DNA of 64,000 nt from Flavobacteriales bacterium (lineage in GTDB: Bacteria; Bacteroidota; Bacteroidia; Flavobacteriales_F; PHOS-HE28). The stretch is from positions 744,001 to 808,000 of the forward strand of contig JADJOI010000003.1 in assembly GCA_016713875.1 (NCBI GenBank). The letters are read 5' to 3'. The position numbers and the translations under genes are program-made. Below, in pieces: positions 8,488 through 18,563 of the stretch; the stretch's first letter is position 1, and each line of letters starts with the position of its first letter. The notes beneath the pieces were generated by a model. That model did not search any database, was not told the DNA's origin, and saw only the letters and a program-made list of their open reading frames with translations.

Positions 8488-11400
8488 ATGCCGAGCCCGC
8501 TGTTCCGCTCGATCCCGGCCCTGGTGTGCATCCTCACCGTGTGTGTGGCGAATGCGCAGTCGCACTGGTCCCGAACCATCGCGTCGCCGAGCGTGGAGCA
8601 CGTGGAGGATGTGGTGGTGTCCCCGAACGGTGACCTGTTCGTCACCGGTGAGTTCAGCGGCTTGGCGACGATCGGGGGCCAGACCCTGCTATCCGCCGGA
8701 TCCACCGATGTCTTTGTCGCGCGGCTGAGCGCTTCGGGGAATCCGGTCTGGGTGAAGCAGGCAGGAGGCCCCGGCCTCGACCGCGGGCTTCGGCTCGCCT
8801 TGGGCACCAACGGCCGATTGATCGTCGCGGGCCAGTTCATGGCCACCGCCGACTTCCAGGGAACGGTGTTGAGCTCGCAAGGCGGTTCGGTGGACCTGTT
8901 CGTGGCGGACCTGGATGCGGGCACCGGTCAGCAGCAGTGGGTGGTGCAGGGCGGAGGGCTCACCGGCTTCGACCGGCCGGCGGGCGTGTCCGTGGCGCCG
9001 AACGGCGATGTGGTGGTGGTGGGCGAGTTCCGCGAGACCTTCACGTTCAACGGGGCCACGTTGCAGAGCACCGTCGATCCGCAGACCCAATTGCCCGGCA
9101 CCGATGTGTTCATCGCGGCCATGACGGCCACGGGTGTACCGCTCTGGACCAAGCAGGGCGTGGCCCCCGCGGACGATGCGGCCACGGCCGTGGTGCACGA
9201 TGCAGGCGGTTCCGCGTACGTGCTCGGCCAGTTCACCGACACCATCGCGTTCGATCAGCCCTACCTCAACACCTGGGACGATGCGATGTTCCTGATGAAG
9301 GTGGACGGCAACGGACAGGACCAGTGGTTCCGGCGGTGCGGAGGGGCGGCCTTGAACCGCGGTGCGGACCTACGGTGGCGGTCGGGGGATGGGCTCTTTG
9401 TGCTGGGAGAGCTGCAGGGGGTGATGAGCTTCGAGGACGGCGCGCCGGATCAGGTGAGCGAGCTCGCGCCCGAGGGGTACTTCATCCTGCGCGCCGATGA
9501 ACAGGGCCAGTTCATCGCCTCGGCGGGCAGCGGTTCCGCCCATGCCGTGGAGCCAGCGCGATCGGCCTTGATCGGGGACACCATCGCCGTGTACGGCAGC
9601 TTCAGCTGCCAGTTCACCGACCTGGCGCAGCCCTACGGGACCGGTGTGTTCCTTGCGGTGGGCGCACCCGACCTGTTCATCGCCCGGCATGCGGTGAGCG
9701 ACCTGACGCTCCTTGATGCTCAACAGGTGGGAGGGGCGGGGGAGAAGCGGGCGGGCGGCATCGCCGCACAGCCGAACGGCCAGCTCGTGTTCACCGGCTC
9801 GTTCGATCATGTGCTCGTGATCCCGTCGAACGCGTCGTTCGATGCATCTCTGAGCACGCCGAATGGTCTGGTCGTTTCCCCGCAGCCTCCCGGGTATTGC
9901 GGCGATCCGCACTACGGTCGTTATGCGGGCGAGGCCAGCGCCGGCATGCTGGATGGCTTCATCACCCGGGGTTTCGTCAGCGGCCGGTCGCCCTACGACA
10001 TCTGGGAACGATCCGGCGGCGGCTGCGACCGCAGCGCCGGGTCCTTGTGCGTGGGGACCTTCGATCCGCTCCAGCAACGCATGACCGATACCTGCTTCAC
10101 GGCGCACGGACAATGCGGCGGCTTCTGGCTGGGCATCGACACCACCTTCAGCGTGACCGTGGAGGACTTCGATGGTTCCTTCGACATCGGCCCGGTGGTG
10201 CAGTACCAATGGAGCACCGGCAGCAGCACGGACAGCACCTTCGTCGGCACGAGCGGCCCGGTGTCGCTATCGGTGAGCTTCGCCAATGGCTGCTTCTCGA
10301 TGGGGGAGACCGTGGTGGCCGAGGTGCTGGCTTCGCCGGATACGCCCGTTATCAGCGACTCGAAGGGCTTCAACAGCACGGCACTGGTCACCACCACCAT
10401 CGAGCTCTGCACGGGTGACACCGTGACGATCACCTGCGACAACTACACCGGCGGCCCCTTCTCGTACTGGACCGATGGCGACACGGTGATCGAGGCACAG
10501 TCCATCGTTACGGACACCGTCGGACAGTGGACCTTTCTCGTGGTGCAGCCGAACGGCTGTGTGGCGCAGAACAGCGTCCAGGTCGTCATCGTGCCGTACG
10601 ACCCGCTGCCTGCCCTGGCGCTCGACCTGGTTTACGACTTCCCCCAGGACCTGGACGGCAACGACAGCCTGGTGCTCTGCGGGCTTGGGCTGCTCGACCT
10701 CGGCCTGGACCTCACGTGGACGGAGAACGGGCAGCCGTTCGCCTACGACCCGACGCTGAACTACACCCTGTCGACCCTCGGCTTCCTGCAGCTGGTGCTG
10801 TTGGACACCAACGACGTGAGCACAGGCCTCTTTCCGCCGCAGCAGAACGGTTGGTTCGTGTTGCACACCAGTGTGGTCGTCACGAACCATCCCTGTGCGG
10901 ACACGCTGGCCTTCCTGTTCACCGACAGCATCCACCTTACGTTCGCCAGCCCTGGTCCGCCCGCGCTGACCCTGACGGCGCCGCCCTTCCTCTGCCCCGG
11001 CCAGTCGGCGTGGCTGGTGGCGGAGTGCCCCACCTGCTTCGATTGGCTGTGGATCGGCCAGCAGTTCCTGGCGATCGACCAGGACAGTGCGCAAGTGTCG
11101 CAGCTGGGTTACTACGCGGTGCAGGTGACGGCCGTGGACAGCAACGGATGCCCGAGCCAGGCGTACGCCGATGTGTTCCTGGACGGACCGCCGCTGCCGG
11201 AGGTGCTGGCGGTGCCGGAGGTGTTGTGCCCGGACAGCGGGGTCACGCTCATCGGCACGGTACCGGGCGTGTACAGCTGGTTCGGTCCGAACGGCATGCT
11301 GCCCGACACGACCCTGATCGCCTATGCCACCGACCCGGGTCTTTACTACTGCGACGTGATGACCGACCAGGGGTGCGCGGTGCAATCACCGCCGGTGGAG

Positions 11401-12816
11401 GTCTTCCCTTACGCACCGCCCTTCCTGAACCTGCTGCCCGACTCCACCTTGTGCGGTCCGGCGGACAGCGTGTTGCTCCAAGTGGCGGCCGACGCGGTGA
11501 ACAGCATCGTGTGGGCCGCGCCGTTAAGCGGCACTGATCCGCTCCAGGTGGTCGATCAGCCTGGCATCTATAGTGTGGATGTGACCTCGTGCGGGATCGT
11601 CACCACCTTGCAAGTGGAGATCGGTGGCGCGCCCCCAGTAGCCCAATTGCTCACCCCTGGGCCCTATGCCCTCTGCCCTGGCGACAGTGTGCTGTTGGCC
11701 GTGGTGCCTCTTGGCGGTGGCGCGGTGTGGTGGCCAGGTGGCGTGATCGGCGACAGCATCTGGGTGAGCCAGCCGGGCGGCTGGTCGGCCGTGGTCTTCG
11801 ACGCAGGCGGGTGCACGGCGCTTACTGATACCGTGGTGGTGGATGCTGTGGCGTTCGCTGAGCCTGTGAGCGCGACGGATACCATCGGTTGTGTGGGTGA
11901 TCTGTTGCAGTTGCTCGCCGCAGGCTCCGGCCAACTGACATGGTATGCGGACGATGCCGGCCAACAGGTGATCGGGACCGGGCCGACGCTCAGCTTCACG
12001 GTGCCACCGGGCGGTTCGGTGCTGTATGTCGGCCAGGAGGAGGGCGGCTGCATTTCGGACCTGGTGCCGGTGCTGGTGCAGGCGATCGCGGCCCCGCCGG
12101 CGCCAGTGCTCGACACGCCGTGGGTGTTCTGTTGGGGAAGCGAAGCGCTGCTGAACGCGACAGGTTCCGCAGGGGCCGGTTACACGTGGACGACCCCGGG
12201 CGGTCCGGCGAGCGGGCCCACGATCACGATCGACCCGGTGGAAGAGGATGCGATGGGCCTGTACAGCTGCGTGCTCACGGCGAACGGATGTGCGGGCCCT
12301 GCGGCGACCGGCGAACTGGTGGTGCTCCTCGGCAGCATCATCGACTTCCAGCCGCTCATCGGCTGCTCCGGCACACCGGAGGTGGTGGTGCTGGGTCCGG
12401 AGTTCACGGACATTGTGTGGAGCACGGGTGCCGTGGGCGACAGCCTGCTGGTGACCGTGCCGGGGCTCTACTCCGTGATCGCCACGGGAGCGGACGGCTG
12501 CTGGGCGAGCGGCACCATCAGCGTGGACTTCGTGCCGTGCGACCTCATCGTGCCGAACGTCTTCAGCCCGAACGGCGACGGGGTCAACGATGCAGTGGTG
12601 CTGGACGCGCCGTGGGGTGGCACGCTCACGTTCCAGGTGTTCAACCGATGGGGGCAGCGCGTGCACATCGGCTCCGCCGCGCATGTCGAGTGGAACGGGC
12701 GCAGCAGCTTCAGCGGTGAGCTCGTTCCGGAAGGCACGTACTTCTACACGCTGGACGTGGACAGCTACACGGGGGAACGGCGCAGCCAGCAGGGGACGTT
12801 GCAGCTGTTGCGCTGA
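8488..12816 (+). CDS. Giant secreted beta-propeller/Ig-like protein with T9SS type-B sorting domain
   Basis: A 1442-residue exported protein. A signal peptide ends near ANAQ (24). Residues 25-450 carry repeated blades of the type NGDLFVTGEFSG / DVFVARLSASGNPVWVKQ, resembling SBBP beta-propeller repeats. A Cys-rich linker follows (about 470-560), then a string of Ig/PKD-like modules with recurrent CPGQS, CPDSG and CPGDS motifs. From about 1352 the sequence VPNVFSPNGDGVNDAVV opens the gliding-motility/T9SS type-B C-terminal domain, ending GTLQLLR. Known family role: secretion by the type IX system to the cell surface or medium. The binding target is unknown. A close paralogue follows immediately. 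Confidence 0.88.
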   Translation: MPSPLFRSIPALVCILTVCVANAQSHWSRTIASPSVEHVEDVVVSPNGDLFVTGEFSGLATIGGQTLLSAGSTDVFVARLSASGNPVWVKQAGGPGLDRGLRLALGTNGRLIVAGQFMATADFQGTVLSSQGGSVDLFVADLDAGTGQQQWVVQGGGLTGFDRPAGVSVAPNGDVVVVGEFRETFTFNGATLQSTVDPQTQLPGTDVFIAAMTATGVPLWTKQGVAPADDAATAVVHDAGGSAYVLGQFTDTIAFDQPYLNTWDDAMFLMKVDGNGQDQWFRRCGGAALNRGADLRWRSGDGLFVLGELQGVMSFEDGAPDQVSELAPEGYFILRADEQGQFIASAGSGSAHAVEPARSALIGDTIAVYGSFSCQFTDLAQPYGTGVFLAVGAPDLFIARHAVSDLTLLDAQQVGGAGEKRAGGIAAQPNGQLVFTGSFDHVLVIPSNASFDASLSTPNGLVVSPQPPGYCGDPHYGRYAGEASAGMLDGFITRGFVSGRSPYDIWERSGGGCDRSAGSLCVGTFDPLQQRMTDTCFTAHGQCGGFWLGIDTTFSVTVEDFDGSFDIGPVVQYQWSTGSSTDSTFVGTSGPVSLSVSFANGCFSMGETVVAEVLASPDTPVISDSKGFNSTALVTTTIELCTGDTVTITCDNYTGGPFSYWTDGDTVIEAQSIVTDTVGQWTFLVVQPNGCVAQNSVQVVIVPYDPLPALALDLVYDFPQDLDGNDSLVLCGLGLLDLGLDLTWTENGQPFAYDPTLNYTLSTLGFLQLVLLDTNDVSTGLFPPQQNGWFVLHTSVVVTNHPCADTLAFLFTDSIHLTFASPGPPALTLTAPPFLCPGQSAWLVAECPTCFDWLWIGQQFLAIDQDSAQVSQLGYYAVQVTAVDSNGCPSQAYADVFLDGPPLPEVLAVPEVLCPDSGVTLIGTVPGVYSWFGPNGMLPDTTLIAYATDPGLYYCDVMTDQGCAVQSPPVEVFPYAPPFLNLLPDSTLCGPADSVLLQVAADAVNSIVWAAPLSGTDPLQVVDQPGIYSVDVTSCGIVTTLQVEIGGAPPVAQLLTPGPYALCPGDSVLLAVVPLGGGAVWWPGGVIGDSIWVSQPGGWSAVVFDAGGCTALTDTVVVDAVAFAEPVSATDTIGCVGDLLQLLAAGSGQLTWYADDAGQQVIGTGPTLSFTVPPGGSVLYVGQEEGGCISDLVPVLVQAIAAPPAPVLDTPWVFCWGSEALLNATGSAGAGYTWTTPGGPASGPTITIDPVEEDAMGLYSCVLTANGCAGPAATGELVVLLGSIIDFQPLIGCSGTPEVVVLGPEFTDIVWSTGAVGDSLLVTVPGLYSVIATGADGCWASGTISVDFVPCDLIVPNVFSPNGDGVNDAVVLDAPWGGTLTFQVFNRWGQRVHIGSAAHVEWNGRSSFSGELVPEGTYFYTLDVDSYTGERRSQQGTLQLLR

Positions 12817-12828
12817 GATCGGACACCC

Positions 12829-12843
12829 TGCGCGCCGCGCGCA
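12829..12843 (+). terminator. Possible weak hairpin after the first giant gene
   Basis: TGCGCG-CCG-CGCGCA forms a 6-bp stem 12 nt after the stop and is followed by TTTG. It is short and lacks a T-run, so it is only a candidate. Confidence 0.25.
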
Positions 12844-12922
12844 TTTGTTGACGGAGGTGTCGCTGGGACGCGGGTATTCCGGATCTTTTTTCAACCACAG
12901 GCAGCGGGATCGGTCGTTCGGA

Positions 12923-12930
12923 TATCTTTG
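12923..12930 (+). promoter_or_regulatory. Candidate -7 box TATCTTTG for the second giant secreted protein
   Basis: A perfect TAnnTTTG match 16 nt before the ATG at 12947. Confidence 0.65.
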
Positions 12931-12946
12931 AGTAAACCCCACGACC

Positions 12947-15900
12947 ATGGCTCGGACATGCGAGCGGTGCTGGCTTGTTGTGGTGTTCTTCACGATGTCC
13001 GTCGCGATGACGGCGCAGCCTCATTGGGCCTGGAGCCTGGGAGGAACGGGGAACGATCATGTGGCGGACATCCTGAGCGATGCCGCGGGTCATCTATACA
13101 TCACCGGGGAGTTCAGCGGGGTCATCGTGTTCGATGGCCAGGGTTTCATGGCCGGGGGAGGCACGGACCTGTTCGTGGCGAAGCTCGATCCCAACGGCGG
13201 GCTGATCTGGTGGCGGCAGGGGGGCGGGCCCGGCATTGATCGAGGGGTGAAGCTTGCGCTCAGCGCGGCGGGCGAGCTTGCGGTCGTGGGGGAGTTCATG
13301 GGTCAGGCGGACGTGCTGGGCACCCCCGTACAGAGCGCAGGAGGCACCCCGGACATGTTCATCGCTGAGCTCGACGGAGCCACCGGGGCGACCAACTGGG
13401 TGCGGCATGGCGGTGGCGCGGACGGGGCCGACCGACCCTATGGGGTGGGCTATGCACCGTCCGGCCAGGTGACGCTGGCCGGCGAGTTCAAGGGCACGGC
13501 CACATGGGACGGTGTTTCCCTGGTGAGCACCCTGGAGCCGCTGACCATGGTGCACAGCATGGACATCGTGGTGGCCTCCTATTCGGGGCAGGGCAACCTG
13601 CTCTGGCTCCAGCAAGGTGCCGCCGAGTTCACGGACCGGGCGATCGACCTGGCCACGGATGCGGCGGGAGCGATCTATGTGTGCGGACAGTTCAGCGACA
13701 CCATCGCCTTCGACCAGGTGCATGAAAACGCCATGTACAACGCGTCGTTCCTGCTGAAGCTCGATCCCGCCGGGAACGAGGTGTGGTTCCGTCGGTTCGG
13801 TGGCGCGGTGTACAACCATGTGCGCGACATGCAGATGGCCGGTGATGGGCACCTGTTGATCGCCGGTGACCTTCGGGGAACGATGATCTTCCTGGACAGC
13901 GTGCCCGATATGGTGGCGTCCGTCACGGACCACGCGTACTACCTCCTCGAGGTGGATACCGCGGGGCAGTACGTGCGTCATGCACGCAGCGGTTCCGATG
14001 AGCTCATCAGTGCGCGCAGTGTGGTGGAACGCAACGACACGATCGCGGTGCTCGGGCATTTCGAGTGCAGCTGGACGGAGAAGGCCGCCGTGCATGGTGC
14101 CGGGCGTTTCCTGGCGGTGGGTGATGAGGATCTGTTCATCGAACGCTTCACCCTGGACAGCCTCGCCCCGATCGATGCGCAACAGTTCGGTGGGTCCCAG
14201 GAGAAACTGGCCGGCCAGATGACCCTGCAGCCCGATGGGGCACTGGTGTTCAGCGGTTCGTTCGAGCGCGGGCTGGTCTTCCCTGCGGACGACTCACCGT
14301 TCCCCACCACGGCGCCGCCGATCGGAGAGGGCCGGGATCTGGACGGCAATTCCATTCAGGCCTGCCAGGACAGCTTGATGGGGTCCTATGTCGGCCTGGT
14401 CAGTGTTGGACTGAAGGACGGCTTCATCGCCAAAGGCTTCGTGGAGGGCCGTTCGCCGTACGATGCCTGGATAAGGAACGACACGGTGTGCGCGTTCCCG
14501 CTGCTGGACGCGTGCATCTGGTCCAACTACGACTGTCAGGACTCCATCCGGGTCTGTGGTACGGCGCACCTGTCGACCCGCATACCGGTGCGGACCACCT
14601 GGCCTGGCCTGCTCACCTTGGGCCCTGAGGTCGATATCCTGTGGCCCGATGGAGGCACTCGACCGGATACGGTGGTCAACACCAGTGGCTGGTATTGGGT
14701 GCAGGTCAGTTGGCGCAATGGGTGCATCGTGTGGACGGACAGCATCCACGTCATCGTCGATCCCGTTCCGCCCAAGCCGTTGATCTCCGATGATGTCGTG
14801 GTGAACACGGCCGCCTACCATCCACTGGACCTTGTTCTGTGCTCACCTGATACGGCCCTGATCTGGGTCGCGAACCCGGTGCCATGGGCGGACTATGTCT
14901 GGACGAACACGGCCGATTCGAGCATCACCCTCGGCACCTCGGTGCAGGCCGACACGACCGGGTGGTATGTGGTCGTGGCCACCACCGTGGAGGGCTGCAG
15001 CAGCGTGAACCACCTCCACGTGCAGCTCTGGCCGAGCGACAGTCTGCCCGCCCTCGATGCCACGATCACCATCGACTATGGCGCGGACACGTTGTGGCTC
15101 TGTCCGCAGGAGCAAGGCAACCTGGGATGGACCATCGCCTGGTCGGTGAACGGTGTACCGTTCACCCCACCGGACTGGATGGACCTGGCTGTGCGGGTGA
15201 ATGGAGGTCCATGGGGCTCCAATTACTCGTTCACGATGGGATCGGAACAGTTCACCCCCACCGGCAACGGCGTCCACACGCACGTGATCGAGTGGCGGCT
15301 CACCAACGGCCCTTGTGTGCCGGATACCTTGTACTTCAGCGCGGGCGACTCGGTGGTCGTCGTCATCCACCCTGCGGTACCGCTGAGCTTCGCCGTCTCG
15401 GGCCCCGGGATCGCTTGTGAAGGCGACACGGTCCTGTGGACGATGCAGTGCGTGGGGTGCAGCTCGGTGACCGCTTCCTGGGGGGTGAGCCTTCAAGGCG
15501 ATTCCGCGTGGGTATCGGTGGCCGGGCTCCACGTCTTCCAAGCCACAGCGGTGGATACGACCACCGGGTGCTCGGCGAACCAAACGGTCTACAAGTTCCT
15601 GGTCAACCCCGGGATACCCGAGCTCCAGGTCCTGCCTCCGGATGGCGTGATCTGCCCTGGCGATTCCGCGCTCATCAGCACCCCGGTGCCCGGCACGGAT
15701 CACATCTGGTACGGTCCGATGGGTCCACAGCCCAACGGACTGCCCTTCGTGTACACGAGCGTGCCTGGTGAGTACTACATGACCATGATCGACACGCTGG
15801 GCTGCTTCCTGGCGTCCGACCCTGTGCTGATCACCGGCTACGCCACCCCCTTCCTCAACGTCACCCCTGACGGCGTCCTCTGCGCGAGCGATCCGAACGA

Positions 15901-17926
15901 TGAGGTCACCTTGCAGGTGGTGACCACCGGCTACAACTCGTTGATCTGGGACGCTCCGCTCTCCGGGAACAACCTGGTGCAGGTGGTCGATCAGCCCGGT
16001 ACCTATGGGTGCTCGGTGTCCGCCTGTGGCATCAGCACCGTGCTGAGCGTGGATGTCGTCGCCGGGGTCCCCGAGGCCATCGTGCTCGCACCGGACACCG
16101 TGCCGTTGTGCCCCGGCACGCCCGTGGTGTTGGAGGCCGCGCCGGGGCAGGCCCTCTATATCTGGGAGCCAGGCACGGTCTACGGCGCGCAATTGACCGT
16201 CACGGCACCAGGGGCCTATGTGTTGACCGTCATTGATGCCAGCGGCTGCACAGCGACCTCGGACACGGTGTGGGTGATCGAGCACATGTTCACGCCGGCG
16301 ACGGCGACCGGCGATACCGTGTGCGCCGGCTCGGATGCCGTCCTGACCGTGACCGGCTCCGGCACCTTCCTGTGGTACGCCGACCCGGGGCTCGATTCGT
16401 TGCTGGGTTCCGGTCCGCAGCTGGTGTTGCCGGCACTGACCACGACCACGACCGTTCTCGTGCAACCACTGGACACCGTGTGCGGGGGCGTGGCCCCGAT
16501 CCCGGTGACGGCTGTGGTGCTGCCCGTGCCGGGAGGTGCCATCGATGCCCCCGTAGCGGTCTGCCTGGGGCAACCGGTCCTGTTCACGTTCGGCCCCACG
16601 GATGACGGAAGCGTGCTGTGGGTCACACCCGGCGGTGCGTTCCAAGGCGACAGCCTGTCCATTCCGTCCGTTCAGTTGTCCGATGCCGGGATCTACAGCG
16701 CTACCTGGATGAACACCTGCGGTGTCGCGGTGGACACGGTGCTGCTGACGGTGCTCGGCCCCGCCTCGTTCTCGTTGGGTCCGGATACGGCGATCTGTCC
16801 GGGTGAGGTGGTGGAGTACACGTTGCCCGTGTGGGCTGTGGATGGCCTGTGGAACGGACAGGTCCAAGGCTCTTCCTTCATCACCGGCGCTGAAGGTGCG
16901 GTGATCGCATCGGCTTTGGATATGCAAGGCTGTGCCGTGGCTGATACGGTCATCGTGGATCTGCTGTGGCCGGACATCCCCTTGGTGGTGGACGACGTGG
17001 AGGTCTGCGCCGGAGCTGCCGTGGTGTTGACGGCCCAGGGCAGCGGGTACCTGAATTGGTTCTCCGATGGGGTGCTCCTTGGAGTCGGACCGCTCCTGGA
17101 CCTTGGCGTGCCCGTGGATTCCCTCTTGATCACGGTGGATCAGGTGCAGTATGGTTGCACCACCACCGTGCAGGTCCAAGTGTCCGTCACACCGATGCCG
17201 ATGCAGGCGAGCCTTGTGGGCCCGACGACCGCGTGTCTGGGTGAACCGTTCACCTTGGAGCTGGTGGGTGGTCCGGGGATCACCGGTACATGGACCGGCC
17301 CTCAAGGGAGCAGTTGGTCAGGGCCGGTCTGGTCCGTGCCGGCCGCTTCATCGGCGGACAGTGGTGTGTACGAGGTACTGCCGGCCATCGGCCCCTGCGT
17401 CGGGGACACGTTGATGTGGACCCTGGCCGTGGTCGAAGCCCAACCGATGGACCTTGGACCCGACACGACGATCTGCCTGGGGTTGTTCGTGACGCTCACC
17501 GCACCGCCGTGGGCCGCATCGCCGATCTGGAGCACAGGAAGCACCGCGACCGCGATCATCGTCGGTGCCGCAGGGGTGTACAGCCTGGAAGCGTTGGACG
17601 CCAATGGCTGTACGGTATGGGACGACATGGAGGTGTTCACGATCGAATGCGAAGGGGAGCCCCCCACGGTGTTCAGTCCCAACGGTGATGGCATCAACGA
17701 CCATTGGCACCTCATCGGTGTGGGCGGGCAGCAGGTGGAGGTGCGTATCCTGGACCGGTTCGGAGCGGTGGTGCATGAGGGCGTCCTCGGGCGCATGGGT
17801 TGGGATGGGACGCACTTCCGCACGGGAACCCCGGTACCGGACGGTACCTACTTCTACATCGTGGAGCAGCGAAGGGAGAGCGGTGAGCCGATCGCCAGGA
17901 CGGGGCACATCACGCTGCTGCGGTGA
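12947..17926 (+). CDS. Giant secreted beta-propeller/Ig-like protein, paralogue of the preceding gene
   Basis: A 1659-residue paralogue with the same plan: a signal peptide (to about residue 25), an SBBP-type propeller whose blades match the neighbour almost phrase by phrase (ITGEFSGVIVFDGQGF, DLFVAKLDPNGGLIWWRQGG), the shared linker GFVEGRSPYDAW, then a longer run of Ig-like modules. The T9SS type-B domain starts near 1570 (PTVFSPNGDGINDHWHL) and ends GHITLLR. It has its own promoter box, so the pair is a tandem duplication rather than necessarily one transcript. It is probably an adhesin or other surface structure; no catalytic motif was seen. Confidence 0.88.
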   Translation: MARTCERCWLVVVFFTMSVAMTAQPHWAWSLGGTGNDHVADILSDAAGHLYITGEFSGVIVFDGQGFMAGGGTDLFVAKLDPNGGLIWWRQGGGPGIDRGVKLALSAAGELAVVGEFMGQADVLGTPVQSAGGTPDMFIAELDGATGATNWVRHGGGADGADRPYGVGYAPSGQVTLAGEFKGTATWDGVSLVSTLEPLTMVHSMDIVVASYSGQGNLLWLQQGAAEFTDRAIDLATDAAGAIYVCGQFSDTIAFDQVHENAMYNASFLLKLDPAGNEVWFRRFGGAVYNHVRDMQMAGDGHLLIAGDLRGTMIFLDSVPDMVASVTDHAYYLLEVDTAGQYVRHARSGSDELISARSVVERNDTIAVLGHFECSWTEKAAVHGAGRFLAVGDEDLFIERFTLDSLAPIDAQQFGGSQEKLAGQMTLQPDGALVFSGSFERGLVFPADDSPFPTTAPPIGEGRDLDGNSIQACQDSLMGSYVGLVSVGLKDGFIAKGFVEGRSPYDAWIRNDTVCAFPLLDACIWSNYDCQDSIRVCGTAHLSTRIPVRTTWPGLLTLGPEVDILWPDGGTRPDTVVNTSGWYWVQVSWRNGCIVWTDSIHVIVDPVPPKPLISDDVVVNTAAYHPLDLVLCSPDTALIWVANPVPWADYVWTNTADSSITLGTSVQADTTGWYVVVATTVEGCSSVNHLHVQLWPSDSLPALDATITIDYGADTLWLCPQEQGNLGWTIAWSVNGVPFTPPDWMDLAVRVNGGPWGSNYSFTMGSEQFTPTGNGVHTHVIEWRLTNGPCVPDTLYFSAGDSVVVVIHPAVPLSFAVSGPGIACEGDTVLWTMQCVGCSSVTASWGVSLQGDSAWVSVAGLHVFQATAVDTTTGCSANQTVYKFLVNPGIPELQVLPPDGVICPGDSALISTPVPGTDHIWYGPMGPQPNGLPFVYTSVPGEYYMTMIDTLGCFLASDPVLITGYATPFLNVTPDGVLCASDPNDEVTLQVVTTGYNSLIWDAPLSGNNLVQVVDQPGTYGCSVSACGISTVLSVDVVAGVPEAIVLAPDTVPLCPGTPVVLEAAPGQALYIWEPGTVYGAQLTVTAPGAYVLTVIDASGCTATSDTVWVIEHMFTPATATGDTVCAGSDAVLTVTGSGTFLWYADPGLDSLLGSGPQLVLPALTTTTTVLVQPLDTVCGGVAPIPVTAVVLPVPGGAIDAPVAVCLGQPVLFTFGPTDDGSVLWVTPGGAFQGDSLSIPSVQLSDAGIYSATWMNTCGVAVDTVLLTVLGPASFSLGPDTAICPGEVVEYTLPVWAVDGLWNGQVQGSSFITGAEGAVIASALDMQGCAVADTVIVDLLWPDIPLVVDDVEVCAGAAVVLTAQGSGYLNWFSDGVLLGVGPLLDLGVPVDSLLITVDQVQYGCTTTVQVQVSVTPMPMQASLVGPTTACLGEPFTLELVGGPGITGTWTGPQGSSWSGPVWSVPAASSADSGVYEVLPAIGPCVGDTLMWTLAVVEAQPMDLGPDTTICLGLFVTLTAPPWAASPIWSTGSTATAIIVGAAGVYSLEALDANGCTVWDDMEVFTIECEGEPPTVFSPNGDGINDHWHLIGVGGQQVEVRILDRFGAVVHEGVLGRMGWDGTHFRTGTPVPDGTYFYIVEQRRESGEPIARTGHITLLR

Positions 17927-17945
17927 GCGTCCGACAGCGCCCGGC

Positions 17946-17953
17946 TAACTTGC
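17946..17953 (+). promoter_or_regulatory. Candidate -7 box TAACTTGC for the sigma gene
   Basis: A partial TAnnTTTG match 6 nt before the ATG at 17960. Confidence 0.35.
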
Positions 17954-17959
17954 CGGCCC

Positions 17960-18526
17960 ATGCTCCCCGCGGAAGTCGTACCGGTCGCCGCCGGTGACCG
18001 CGCCGCCTTCGAGGCGCTCTTCCGCCTGCACTATGGGCCGCTGTGCGCCTTCGCTCGGGGCTATGTGAAGGACGCGGACCAGGCCGAGGACCTGGTGCAG
18101 GACCTGTTCTTCCGCCTCTGGCTGGACCGGGAGAAGCTCCACATCACCACCAGTGTGAAGGCCTATCTCTACGCCTCGGTGCGTAACCGGTGCCTCAGTG
18201 CCGTGAAGACGGGCGCCCGGGTGCGGGCCCTGAACGAGGACCGCGACGACCGAGGTCAGCAGGAGGAACGGACGGAGGATGAGCATGCCGAGCGGATCGC
18301 CCGTGTGCAGGCCGCCATCGAGGCGCTGCCCGAGGAACGCCGCAGGGTGTTCAAGCTGAGCCGCTATGAGGGATTGAAGTATCAGGAGATCGCGGAGCGA
18401 CTGGGCATCTCGGTGAAGACGGTGGAGAACCAGATGGGCAGCGCCCTGAAGACCCTGCGGGCGGAACTGGCCGACCTCGTCCCGCTGCTGCCCTGGTTGT
18501 TCTGGCTGGGCGAAGGATCCGGATAG
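17960..18526 (+). CDS. ECF-type RNA polymerase sigma-70 factor
   Basis: A 188-residue extracytoplasmic-function sigma factor of the Bacteroidota family. Region 2 includes AEDLVQDLFFRLWLDR (about 50-65), and region 4 carries the helix-turn-helix LKYQEIAERLGISVKTVENQ (about 135-154). A non-canonical C-terminal tail, LLPWLFWLGEG, is hydrophobic. It is followed after 37 nt by a FecR-type regulator and then an STN protein and a receptor, the usual order for surface signalling: the anti-sigma factor holds the sigma factor until the receptor binds its ligand. Confidence 0.92.
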   Translation: MLPAEVVPVAAGDRAAFEALFRLHYGPLCAFARGYVKDADQAEDLVQDLFFRLWLDREKLHITTSVKAYLYASVRNRCLSAVKTGARVRALNEDRDDRGQQEERTEDEHAERIARVQAAIEALPEERRRVFKLSRYEGLKYQEIAERLGISVKTVENQMGSALKTLRAELADLVPLLPWLFWLGEGSG

Positions 18527-18563
18527 GGGGAATGAGCATCATGATCGTCACATCCATGAACAC

